From the NCBI RefSeq assembly GCF_000429265.1, contig NZ_AUBN01000011.1:97356-161355 (forward strand): a DNA stretch of 64,000 nt, given 5' to 3'. Both the position numbers and the translations under genes were made by a program. How positions within the stretch are numbered: position 1 is the first letter of the stretch; every line of letters starts with the position of its first letter. This stretch comes from Actinomyces gerencseriae DSM 6844. GTDB lineage: Bacteria > Actinomycetota > Actinomycetes > Actinomycetales > Actinomycetaceae. This document shows positions 54,481 to 63,089 of this stretch, in pieces. A model generated the notes under the pieces. The model saw nothing but the letters and a program-made list of their open reading frames with translations, did no database searches and was not told the DNA's origin.

Positions 54481-54879
54481 ATGGCTCCGGAATCGAGTAC
54501 GCCTAGCGTAGCGCCTACCGAGCAGGCGAGCGAAACCACGACGGCCCGCGGTATTCGCAAGACGGTCTGCCGTCCGATCAGCGCGGCGAAGAAGCAGCAG
54601 ATACTCGATCTGGAGCCCACCGGCATGTCCGCCCGAGCGATCGCTAGACAGGTCAGCACGTCTACCTCTACGGTGAAGGCTGTCTGCCGCCAAGCTAAGC
54701 AACGACCCCGCCGCAAGCGGCGCTTCACCGATGATGATCTCCGTCGTGCTCAGCAGCTCCACGCTCAGGGCCGTACCTACATCGAGATCGGGCTGGAGCT
54801 CGGCTTCGGGCGGGATACGGTGAGCAAACACCTCAAGGCCAACGAGGGCAGATGGGGTGATCGGTCGGACCTTGCCTGA
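54481..54879 (+). CDS. small protein with two helix-turn-helix motifs, resolvase type
   Basis: 132 aa from the ATG at 54481 (a GTG at 54403 would add 26 residues). HTH 1: 'GMSARAIARQVSTSTSTVKA'; HTH 2: 'GRTYIEIGLELGFGRDTVSK', like the C-terminal DNA-binding domain of Hin-type recombinases. No catalytic domain. It could be a stand-alone regulator or a leftover of a recombinase. No strong Shine-Dalgarno. Confidence 0.6.
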   Translation: MAPESSTPSVAPTEQASETTTARGIRKTVCRPISAAKKQQILDLEPTGMSARAIARQVSTSTSTVKAVCRQAKQRPRRKRRFTDDDLRRAQQLHAQGRTYIEIGLELGFGRDTVSKHLKANEGRWGDRSDLA

Positions 54880-55319
54880 AGGGTGATAAGTGGATCTTAT
54901 ATGCTGCTGAATTATCATTCTGGAACCTAAATTTAGGCGGCACGTAGCCAACCATGTATAGTTGCGCCACCAACAAATTCTCTTGACGACTCTGTAATGG
55001 TCAGACGATCGTCACGGTGCGGCACAGTGCCTGTTCAAACAGCACCCAAGATCTGCTCAGCGCGAGTGGTATGTGCTCACCTCAGAAATACAGTAGTGGG
55101 AAAAACGTCACCCCGCTCGTCGCTAATTTTAAACACTCAGTATCTGCCTGTTTCCCTAACTGATCAAAGTCGCTTATATTGCCTCTAGTCCTTATACCAC
55201 TCGGAATGTCTCGAATTGGCTCACGACGCGATGTTTGGCCTGTTCTATAGAGATGGTTCTGACGTTATCCAGGATGGAGTGGTCGTCAAGGTTGAGGAAG
55301 TCGCCTGGGTGATTTGGTT
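54880..55319. other. low-GC gap, no gene seen
   Basis: 440 bp, clearly AT-richer than the core chromosome, no ORF above background and no IS end recognised. It lies beyond the 3' end of the interrupted phosphopantetheinyl transferase gene. Confidence 0.4.
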
Positions 55320-55407
55320 CTATCCTTCATGGTCATGGGAATATTGCGACGAACGTAGGACTCTGCTAGGTCGAAAAAAGTGTTGACCAAACCTGCCCAG
55401 GTTTTCC

Positions 55408-56904
55408 GGCTCTTCGCGTTTGAGGGTGTTGTAGGTGGGGATTATCGCCTGGTTTAGGTGGTTGTTGTCAGGCGGTCTTTGAGGCGTCCGGCGTGGATGA
55501 GGCTGCGGATGGTGTAGTGGGTGAGGTTGCGGAAGCCCAGGGCGATGCCGCGTAGGTGCTCCAGGCGTCCGCCCGCCGCTTCGGTGGGGCCGTTGGAGGT
55601 ACGGGGGCGGTCGAAGTGGGCCAGGATGTCGGAGGCTCTTTCGGTCAGGGTCCTGGCCAGCGTCTGGATCTCCTCGAGCCCGTCTGGGATGGCCTGTTTC
55701 AGGGAGCTGATGAGCCGTTGCATCAGGAACCGCCCCAGGCCCGGGTCCTCGGTGCGATAGGCCTAGATCAGGCGCTGGTAAACGCCCCAGGCGGCCGTAA
55801 CCGGAGCGTGGCGTTCGTCGGTGAACAGGGCCTCGAGACGCTCGGCCTGGGTGTCGGTGAGCAGGTCGGCTCCGGTCAGTAGGGTGCGCCGGGCCCGGTA
55901 GAGCGGGTCCTCCGCCCGGCCCCGCCGGCCCGTGATCGCTCGTTGGATGCGGCGGCGGCACTCATCGAGCTTGCCGGCCGCCAGGGACACGACATGAAAG
56001 GGGTCCATGACCGCCCGGGCCTTGGGCAGCTCCTCGCCGGCGGCGCTCTTGAACCCGGTGAAGCCGTCCATCGCCACCACCTCAACCCGTCCACGCCAGT
56101 CCTGGTCGCGCTGGGCGAGCCAAGTCTTGAGGACCTTCTTGGACCGGCCCGGGACCACGTCCAGAAGCCGGGCCGGACCACTGCGGTCGCGCACGGGGGT
56201 CAGGTCGATGATCACGGTGACGTACTTGTCGCCCCGCTTGGTGTGGCGCCACACGTGTTCATCAACTCCGAGGACCTCCACACCGTCGAAGCGGTGAGGG
56301 TTGCCGGTGATGGCCTGCTCGGCCTGGGTCAGGATTGCGTTGTTGGCGGTGTGCCAGGAGATCCCCAGAGCGGCTGCTACCCGGGAGACCGACATGCACT
56401 CCAGGGCAAGGGCACGCAGCCCCCACTCGACCGCCGAGCGGGTCAGCCGCGCTCTGGGCTCAGCCAAGGTGGAGGTGTCTTGCCTCCACACTCGGCAGCA
56501 GTGGGTGCAGGCGAAGCGCCGCAGGCGTACCAGCAGCTGCGTGGGCCTCCACCCCGCTGGCACGTGGGCCAGGCGCCTGGCCACCGTCCCACGAGCCTGT
56601 CCCTGGGCGCCGCAGGCCTTGCAGAAAGGATCATCGACCCCTATCTGCATGCGGCACTCGATCAGCGCGCACTCCGCCGTGAGGTGCTGGCCCACCGCGG
56701 TCAGTCCCAGGGTGTCCAGGCCCAGGAAGGTCGTCAGATCAGGGGCGGTGAAGGTAGTCTCAGGCATGTCGAGGTCTCTCAGGTGGCGTGTGTAGCAGCT
56801 CCCATCATCAGGGGACCTCGACCCCTACCCACCGCAACGACACACCCACCCCACCTATGCACTTCAATAGGCTCCAGCTACAACACCCTCAAACGCGAAG
56901 AGCC
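55408..56904. mobile_element. complete ISL3-family insertion sequence with 8-bp target duplication
   Basis: 1497 bp. Terminal inverted repeats GGCTCTTCGCGTTTGAGGGT (left) and its complement (right, ending AAGAGCC). The flanking octamer GGTTTTCC occurs at both 55400-55407 and 56905-56912, the duplication size expected of ISL3 elements. It contains a single transposase gene on the minus strand. Insertion target is the phosphopantetheinyl transferase gene. Confidence 0.95.
55454..56767 (-). pseudogene. ISL3-family transposase with one internal amber codon
   Basis: 437 codons in one frame. Zinc-finger-like N-terminus ('CKACGAQGQARG', 'FACTHCCRVW'), HTH 'VSRVAAALGISWHTANNAIL', then the DDE domain with 'VLGVDEHVWRHTKRGDKYVT' and 'VVAMDGFTGFKSAA'. 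The only defect is TAG at 55763-55765 ('VYQRLI', stop, 'AYRTEDPG'). The last part holds 'SNGPTEAAGGRLEHLRGIA' (catalytic Glu region). Unless the stop is suppressed, the product is a 334-residue truncated protein. Confidence 0.92.
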
Positions 56905-57626
56905 GGTTTTCCATCTTGTCGCGAGTGAGGTAGATGTCTCTGCTAGAGCCGTCGCTCTGACAGGCAGATCTATGAGATGAATGGTAACAATAGTACCCAA
57001 GATTCCGTCGCGCTCGCCCCAGTATCACTTGAAGTGACGCGCGCCTCAAATGAGATGACGTTATTTGTGTATCAAAGTTACTGTTTGGGTTCGCTAAAAC
57101 CCGAACGTCCTTAAAGCGGAGACTATCGCCGGAGTTCGAAAATACTGCCTTATAGATAGACTCCTTGCTGCTGAATAAAAGCCGATCGAACGAAATGTGT
57201 GGATGTAAAGCGCGCAGATATTGGACGTGTTCGCATTTCGTTGAAGACGCGATGCGATCTAGCACTCCTGGAGTAACACCCCGATTTGGCTCGGCGTCGA
57301 TTCCTATCGCGTTACAAACCTGAGAAGGCGCTACCGCGGCAGCGCAATAACTATTGCAATGCGTCATACTACCGATAAGACCATTGAGCAAAGTGGGTAA
57401 CCCAGACCTTCCTGGAACCATCACCGGTCGCTCGTAGTTTAGTGATTGCAGCGCGATCTTTGCGCAGAGCCTAACAGCCGCAAACTCTTGCCAGCGCTTC
57501 TGTCCCGCTTTTTTGAGGTAGGCTATTTCCTCTTCGTAGGGCGCCTATAGGTGCGCCTTGACTTTCAGCAACGGAAATCCAATCAGGAGAAATGTGCATT
57601 AGGACCATCGGGGAGATAATCCTGTG

Positions 57627-58055
57627 CTATGATTTTACTCGTGTAAGTAAATATTGTTCCGAACGAGCCAGGTATTCGCGGAAACAGCGAAATTCGTCTT
57701 CGGTGAAATTAGAACGAAGGTCGTCTTCGATTGACTTAACCGTTCGATCCGCATTAGACACTAGTTCGCAGCCCGCGCTAGTCAAATGGCATATAAGTAC
57801 CCTGACGTGTAATGACGACACGTCTCGCTCAATCAGCCCTTTCGCCTCCAAGTTACCGAGAATGGTTGCCATCGTCTGAGGTGACACAAGCGCTGCTCGC
57901 GCGAGCTGTGCGGCGGACTGGCCAGGGGAGTGGGCAAGTGTTGCCAGGGTGGCGTACTGAGGTACTGTCAGCTCAAAATCACGTAAGGCTCGAGCTTTTT
58001 CTCCCATAAGGAGCTGCTCGACCCGTTTGATTCCATTGCCGAGGCGTAGTGTCAT
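57627..58055 (-). CDS. MarR-family transcriptional regulator
   Basis: 142 aa from the ATG at 58055; upstream in-frame GTG (58097) and TTG (58166) starts would lengthen it. Winged helix: 'SAAQLARAALVSPQTMATILGNLEAKGLIER'. Typical MarR length and helical ends. It is divergent from the aldo-keto reductase; CTGTCATATGACAG in front of that gene is its likely operator. Confidence 0.86.
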   Translation of the reverse strand: MTLRLGNGIKRVEQLLMGEKARALRDFELTVPQYATLATLAHSPGQSAAQLARAALVSPQTMATILGNLEAKGLIERDVSSLHVRVLICHLTSAGCELVSNADRTVKSIEDDLRSNFTEDEFRCFREYLARSEQYLLTRVKS

Positions 58056-58519
58056 ATCTTCATTGCAATTACACTGCGCTTGATCTGAGTGATTTGTCAC
58101 ACTTGTCCCGTCTTCGGCTGATCTAACACTGTCCACTCCAGTGTAGTCGGATGATTGATCCTTCAATGTCGGCCGTGCGTCGGCGCTGAGAGTGGAAGCG
58201 CCTCAAGTTGCCCCGGAAGCGTGATGTTCACCGAGCCGCACTGCCATCGGTGTTCCCCGAGATACGACACGATGCCATACAGTGGCCCGCAAAATCGACT
58301 GTGACAATGCTCTCACTTTAGGTGCTGGCAGTTGGTTGAGCGCTGCTGCTCTGTTTGTGGTGGCGAGAGGTCGTTCGGTGGTCGACATCGAGGGCCGGCT
58401 CATCATGGTTCGGTGAGTGACATATCGCACTTTTCGACCAGTGGGTGGATGGGACAAGAACGTTGCGGTTGCGGGCATAACGCGCCGTTCGTGACCATCG
58501 GTCGTCAGATGATCGAAGT
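58056..58519. other. upstream region of the MarR gene
   Basis: Holds possible N-terminal extension codons of the MarR gene (to 58166) and then about 350 bp with no supported ORF on either strand. Confidence 0.4.
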
Positions 58520-58533
58520 CTGTCATATGACAG
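58520..58533. promoter_or_regulatory. candidate MarR operator upstream of the aldo-keto reductase
   Basis: CTGTCATATGACAG is a perfect 14-bp palindrome 63 bp before the reductase start. A further half-site GTCTGTCA follows at 58,548. A near-identical palindrome lies at 60,913-60,926, after the quinone oxidoreductase gene. Confidence 0.6.
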
Positions 58534-58595
58534 GACCCTCATGCTAGTCTGTCACCACTCTCCTCGACGGCCGCTATTCAAACCTAGGAGGTAAC

Positions 58596-59613
58596 TTGGT
58601 AAGCCCCGCACTTGTCACTCTCGGAGATGAACTAGTCGCCAGCCGAATGGGGTTCGGCACTATGGCACTGACTGGTGTGTATGGCTACAGTGCTCATGAA
58701 AATGACATTGCAACACTCAATCATGCACTCGATATCGGTGTCAACTTCATCGACACGGCAGACATCTATGGTGACGGAAGGAATGAACTCACTGTCGGTG
58801 AGGTGGCAAAGCATCGACGAGGCGAGATGACCATTGCAACCAAAGTGGGGATCTCGCGCTCTGCCGACGGAAAATCCCTTCGCGTGATCAACGATGCGTC
58901 ATACATTCGTAAGGCAGTTGATGAGAGTCTTGGTCGTTTGTCCGTAGACGTGATCGATCTTCTCTATCTGCACAGGCGTGACATTTCGATACCGATCGAA
59001 GATGTTGTGGGAACTATGAGTGAGTTGGTGTCGAAAGGAAAAGTTCGCCATCTAGGCCTGTCGGAAGTCATTGCTCCGGAGATAGAAGCAGCCCAAGCGG
59101 TACACCCGATCGCCGCTATACAAAGCGAATGGTCAGTCTGGAGTCGTGACGTAGAGGAGCATGTCGTTCCAACTGCTGCTGCACTCGGAATCGGATTTGT
59201 ACCATATTCGCCGTTGGGTCGCGGATTCCTTACCGGGACCATCAGTAATGCGCAGCAAATTCACGACGCTTGGCGTGGGTCATTCTCGCGATTTAGCGGC
59301 GATGCGCTCGCAATAAATCAAACGATCGTGACAACATTAAACACGGTGGCCAAAAATATGAAGCCACGGCGGCACAGATTGCATTGTCTTGGTTGTATGC
59401 AACAGCTGAACGTAAAGATATTGCACTTGCTCCTATCCCGGGCACGCGAAAAAGCATCGCATTGACGAAAATGTCCGCTCGATGACGGTCACTCTTGACT
59501 TGGACGATATGTGTGCACTCGATGCGTTAGCGGCTGATGTCGTCGGCGAGCGCTGCGACATCGACGACCCCAACTGGACTAGTCAACGCCGTGAGCGCCT
59601 CATTTCAATCTAG
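58596..59613 (+). pseudogene. aldo/keto reductase, two frameshifts
   Basis: TTG start after AGGAGGT. 'MGFGTMALTGVYG', the catalytic Asp/Tyr in 'NFIDTADIYGDGRNE', Lys in 'TIATKVGISR' and 'DLLYLHRRD' are intact. After 'TLNTVAKN' an extra A (near 59,352) shifts the frame; the true continuation is 'KYEATAAQIALSWLYATAER' and 'LAPIPGTRKSIAL'. Near 59,463 a missing base shifts it again to 'DENVRSMTVTLDLDD', ending at TAG 59611. The NADPH-binding C-terminus is therefore lost in the actual product. Confidence 0.88.
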
Positions 59614-59655
59614 CCCACCTCTACCAACTAACCACCACAAGAAGGAGAAGCCTCT

Positions 59656-60615
59656 ATGCACGCACTCATTATCAACCGCCACGACCGCTTCAACGGGCTG
59701 GAGTACGCAGAGGTCGAGACGCCATTGCCAGCTGAAGGTGAAGTCAGTATCGATGTTGACTTCGCAGGCGTTGGCCTCATTGACGCGCTGTGGACCACTG
59801 GGCGGATGCCATCTCGGCTTGGTCGTATTTCCGGACTGGAGGTATCAGGCTCCATCCGTGAGCTCGGCGCAGGTGTTACCGACCTCACTGTCGGTCAGAA
59901 GGTGGCCGCAATCCTGCCAAATACCGGAGGGTTCGCTGAGGTGGTCTGCACCCCAGCCTCGCTAGTAGCCGAGGTCCCCAACGCGCTGCCTATGGACCTT
60001 GCGTCCGTTGTACCGATCAACACCGTTACCGCCCATTTGGCGCTGACCACCGTGGCCCGGTTTGCTGCCGGCGAGAGTCTGCTGATTCACGCCGGCGTTG
60101 GTGGCTTGGGGTCGCAGTTTGCCCAGGTAGCCCGTGCGCTGGGGGCCGGTCGTGTCGATGCCGTGGTTGGTACCGACGCCAAGAAGGAGATCGCACGTGG
60201 CTTTGGCTACGATAACAGCTACCTACGCGACGACCTTGCTGCTATCCCCGAGGACTTCTACGACATCGTCGTTGACCCCGTTGGTGGCAAGGCGACAGAA
60301 GACGCCTTCCGCGTCCTGCGCAGTGGTGGTCGACTGATTCGTGTTGGCAATGCATCGCAAGCAGAAGACGTTGCCGTAAACTCCACACAGCACTGGCTGC
60401 AAAACAAGACCACCGCCGGGTTCAACGTCGGTGCATGGCTAGTTGCCCACCCAGAGGAAGGAACCGAGTCGCTACGGTGGTCACTCGACGCTGTTGCCAA
60501 CGGCACCATTCGCGTCGACCTCACCGACGTCGCTAACATCATCGACGCTGCACGGCTGCTCGAAGCCCTCGAAACTGGCCAAACTACAGGCAAGGTGGCG
60601 CTGCGCGTTCGATAG
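59656..60615 (+). CDS. medium-chain zinc-independent quinone oxidoreductase (QOR-like)
   Basis: 319 aa, AAGGAG before ATG. MDR-superfamily layout: N-terminal GroES-like part ('GVGLIDALWTTGRMP', 'PNTGGFAEVV'), nucleotide-binding 'LIHAGVGGLGSQFAQVARALG' and 'DIVVDPVGG'. The catalytic zinc ligands of alcohol dehydrogenases are absent, so an NADPH:quinone or enone reductase is most likely. Intact, unlike the upstream aldo-keto reductase 42 bp away. Probably under MarR control. Confidence 0.87.
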   Translation: MHALIINRHDRFNGLEYAEVETPLPAEGEVSIDVDFAGVGLIDALWTTGRMPSRLGRISGLEVSGSIRELGAGVTDLTVGQKVAAILPNTGGFAEVVCTPASLVAEVPNALPMDLASVVPINTVTAHLALTTVARFAAGESLLIHAGVGGLGSQFAQVARALGAGRVDAVVGTDAKKEIARGFGYDNSYLRDDLAAIPEDFYDIVVDPVGGKATEDAFRVLRSGGRLIRVGNASQAEDVAVNSTQHWLQNKTTAGFNVGAWLVAHPEEGTESLRWSLDAVANGTIRVDLTDVANIIDAARLLEALETGQTTGKVALRVR

Positions 60616-60728
60616 CGCAGCAGAGTGGTAACTCACTCAAAGCCCATCTGGACACCACGGTTACAACGGAAGTCCATCGATGTTGAACAGTCTGTTCTGT
60701 CGTTGAATATCTGCTGAGAGACCGAGAC

Positions 60729-60782
60729 ACGGGCGCTTGCGAAGACGGGTGGATATTGGTTCATTCTCTTGCAAGCGCCCGT
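60729..60782. repeat. 12-bp inverted repeat downstream of the quinone oxidoreductase
   Basis: ACGGGCGCTTGC (60729-60740) and its exact complement (60771-60782) enclose 30 bp. It may act as a terminator with a large loop, or be an old mobile-element end. Confidence 0.5.
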
Positions 60783-60912
60783 ATTCATTCAGTCGAGCGC
60801 CAATTTGGTGAGTGGACTCACCTAGATCGACAACGGCGGTGGCGTAAATCACCCAATCGGCCGGATCAATTCGCTTCTTTCGCGTTGCAGGGTTCCGTGG
60901 CGTCGATGTAGT

Positions 60913-60926
60913 CTGTCGAATGACAG
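60913..60926. promoter_or_regulatory. second copy of the CTGTC-N4-GACAG palindrome
   Basis: CTGTCGAATGACAG differs from the 58,520 site only in two central bases and shares its preceding GT. No gene start follows closely on either strand, so a promoter for a lost gene is likely. Confidence 0.45.
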
Positions 60927-61501
60927 GGTACGAAGTAAGGCAACACAAATACATCGCCAGCAAGGCTGATTTGCTCAGGTGGCTACCTCATCTTCATACG
61001 GTTAGGTGTCGTGAGCTTGATCGTCACAACAATTTCGAGTCTTCGTCTAGCAGACATGTCAAAAATGTTCGAAATAGAAGAGCAAATTTAATCAATATTT
61101 ATCCAACGCCGATGGATCTCCTAGTTGAGATCTTTGCGGGAGATAGCCCCAATCGGCAATCGATGTGCGCTTGGTGCTGCTCGAATCTTTAATTTAACTA
61201 TAGTGATGTGCGCGGACTTGCCAGATTTGATCGTAAACCTTTTGCATGATCTATGTCTCAAAGCATGTGTCGTTGCCTATCATTCTGTTGAAAAGTTAGA
61301 GAGGTCGACACGCTGATGGTGCAACGATTTAAGTTGCTCGTTAGGTCGTCTCGATTAGCTGATCTTATCGGAATTGCGTGTAATTTACACCATTCAAAAA
61401 AGTTATGCTGGTAATTTTTCGAAGATGTCTTTCTTCTGAGTGAGTTACTCACTTCATTGGTCGTGAACGGTGTACTTGGCGACGAATTAAATCAAGGAGG
61501 C
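60927..61501. other. AT-rich gap, no gene seen
   Basis: 575 bp of notably AT-rich sequence between the palindrome and the IS5 element. Short ORFs on both strands lack ribosome binding sites and motifs. Confidence 0.4.
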
Positions 61502-62400
61502 TTATTCATAGGGGTGTTTAGGGTGTTTAAAGGGGGATGTGTCGTTAGATAGGGTGGCGGCTTGCTCTTGAGAGAATCTTAGGTGTCAAATCTAAAGCAC
61601 CTCAGGAAGCAAGCCGCCATGACGAATAGTAGCACGAGAATCTCCCGCAGTGAGGTTCTGGGCCTGTGCGAGGCCATTCACGCCTCCGGTCCTCTGCCGG
61701 TGTTCGGGGCGAGGGCGTTGGGGCTGCTCCTGTGCGTGCGCCTGATTCTGATCCTGGCTGCGGCATAACCTGCCCCAGAAGCTGCTCGCCGAGCTCTACT
61801 GTGTCTCCCAGGCCACCGCCTCCCGAGTCATCACCTCCTACACGCCCCTGATCGCCCACGCCCTCAGCGACCAGGTGCCAGTCGTGGAGGACCTGGACCC
61901 CACCGCCCAGCTGATTGTGGACGGCACCCTGCTGGAGTGCTGGTCCTGGAAGGACCACCCCGAGCTCTATTCCGGTAAGCACGGGACCACGGGGCTGAAC
62001 GTCCAGGTCGCCCGCACCCTGTCAGGGACCCTGGCCCGGGTCTCCGACCCCCAGGACGGATGCACGCACGACGCTGAGGCGCTGCGCCGCTGCGGCCTGC
62101 TCGACGTACCACCCGCCGACCTCCCGGACAGAGCCTCACCACCCAGGCACATCGGCGACAAGGAGTACATCGGACTGGGAATGATCACCCCGAAAAGAAA
62201 ACCACCATGCCTGCCGCTCCACCCTGACGACAAGGCCTACAACACCACCGTCAACCAGATCCGGTACAAGATCGAACGAGTCATCGCCAACATCAAAACA
62301 TGGAAGGTCCTGCACGCCGGCTACAGAAGACCACTACAAACCTTCCCAACAACCATCACCGCCATCCTCGGAATCATATTCACCTACACCCTATGAATAA
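61502..62400. mobile_element. IS5-family insertion sequence
   Basis: About 899 bp, bounded by TTATTCATAGGG at the left and its complement CCCTATGAATAA at the right. Its transposase is in two frames. A target duplication could not be identified with confidence. Fragments of the same family are at 54,036-54,113. Confidence 0.8.
61619..62396 (+). pseudogene. IS5-family transposase in two frames
   Basis: Part 1 from ATG 61619: 'MTNSSTRISRSEVLGLCEAI' to 'LLCVRLILIL', stop at 61768. Part 2 continues +1 with 'RHNLPQKLLAELYCVSQATA' and the DDE domain 'LIVDGTLLECWSW', 'KHGTTGLNVQV', 'HIGDKEYIG', 'QIRYKIERVIANIKTWKVL'. One extra base near 61,765 separates them. Some IS5 groups join two ORFs by programmed frameshifting, but no clear slippery run is seen here. 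Confidence 0.82.
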
Positions 62401-62564
62401 ACCTCCAGGTGTCATGGACTATTTTTAAAAGAAAGTCGTCGATCGTAATAATAATTTGACAGTCGCGGGCTGTATTGACTTGTTCTCGCGATGCCTTAAA
62501 TCTTGATTCAAAGATTTTCATTCCTCTTGAATCACGACCTCTCGCAAGAAGGGAGACATACTCA

Positions 62565-63089
62565 ATGTTTACTCCACATACCGTAAACCGATCACAACAG
62601 TTGCTGACGTTACTGACCGCTTGTCTGGCGGCGCTTATTCTCCCCGCATCTCTAACCGGCACATCGGTCGCAATCCCTCAGATTAATGCTGAATTGCATC
62701 CTGGCCTCGTAGAGTTGCAGCGGGTTGTAAATGCGTGCAATCTAACGTTCGCTGCCTTTATGTTGATCTTTGGATCGCTGGCAGACATTCTTGGCCGTAA
62801 GCGTGTGTTCATTTTTGGTACAACATTGTTCGCTGCCTGCTCTTTGACAAGCGTACTGGCTAACAACATCTTGTTACTTGATGTGGTCCGCGGCCTGTCG
62901 GGTGTCGGAGCGGCTGCGATGATGACTGCTGGTAGTGCTCTGCTCGCTTAAGCATACACGGGTGAGCAATTGGCGAAGGCGTTCGCCATTTTCGGATCTA
63001 CTGCTGGCGCCGGATTAGCTATTGATCCGTCGTTGTCAGGATTCCTGGTGGGGCTCGCTGGATGGCATTCGGTTTTTGGCCTGCACCTA
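62565..63089 (+). pseudogene. MFS drug transporter (EmrB-type), nonsense codon and IS630 truncation
   Basis: 'MFTPHTVNRSQQLLTLLTAC' starts after GGGAGA. The first three helices and motif A-like 'GSLADILGRKRVFIFG' are present, then an in-frame TAA at 62949. The frame continues 'AYTGEQLAKAFAIFGSTAGA' and 'LSGFLVGLAGWHSVFGLHL' until the IS630 element at about 63,090, so about a third of the gene remains. A MarR-regulated efflux pump is a plausible ancestor. Confidence 0.87.

Larger units (their letters stand above)
55320..57599 (-). pseudogene. 4'-phosphopantetheinyl transferase (EntD/Sfp-like), frameshifted and split by ISL3
   Basis: The minus strand carries 'MHISPDWISVAESQ' from ATG 57599, a frameshift near 57,545, then 'PYEEEIAYLKKAGQKRWQEF', 'AAVRLCAKIAL', 'GLIGSMTHC', the metal-binding 'NAIGIDAEPN' and 'LLFSSKESIYKAVF'. 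At 56,912 the frame 'YLTRDKMEN' is cut by the ISL3 element; on the far side (55,399 down) it resumes in frame as 'LGRFGQHFFRPSRVLRSSQY' and stops at 55320. The enzyme would activate carrier proteins of NRPS/PKS pathways. No such cluster is in the window. Confidence 0.87.

Noticed and set aside
54147..54728. 193-aa minus-strand open frame
   Set aside because: Spans the complement of an IS3 fragment and of the HTH gene; no independent support.
60661..60963. 100-aa minus-strand open frame after the quinone oxidoreductase gene
   Set aside because: Covers the inverted repeat and the palindrome, no ribosome site, no recognisable motif.
61258..61452. 64-aa minus-strand open frame in the AT-rich gap
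   Set aside because: No ribosome site and composition like its noncoding surroundings.
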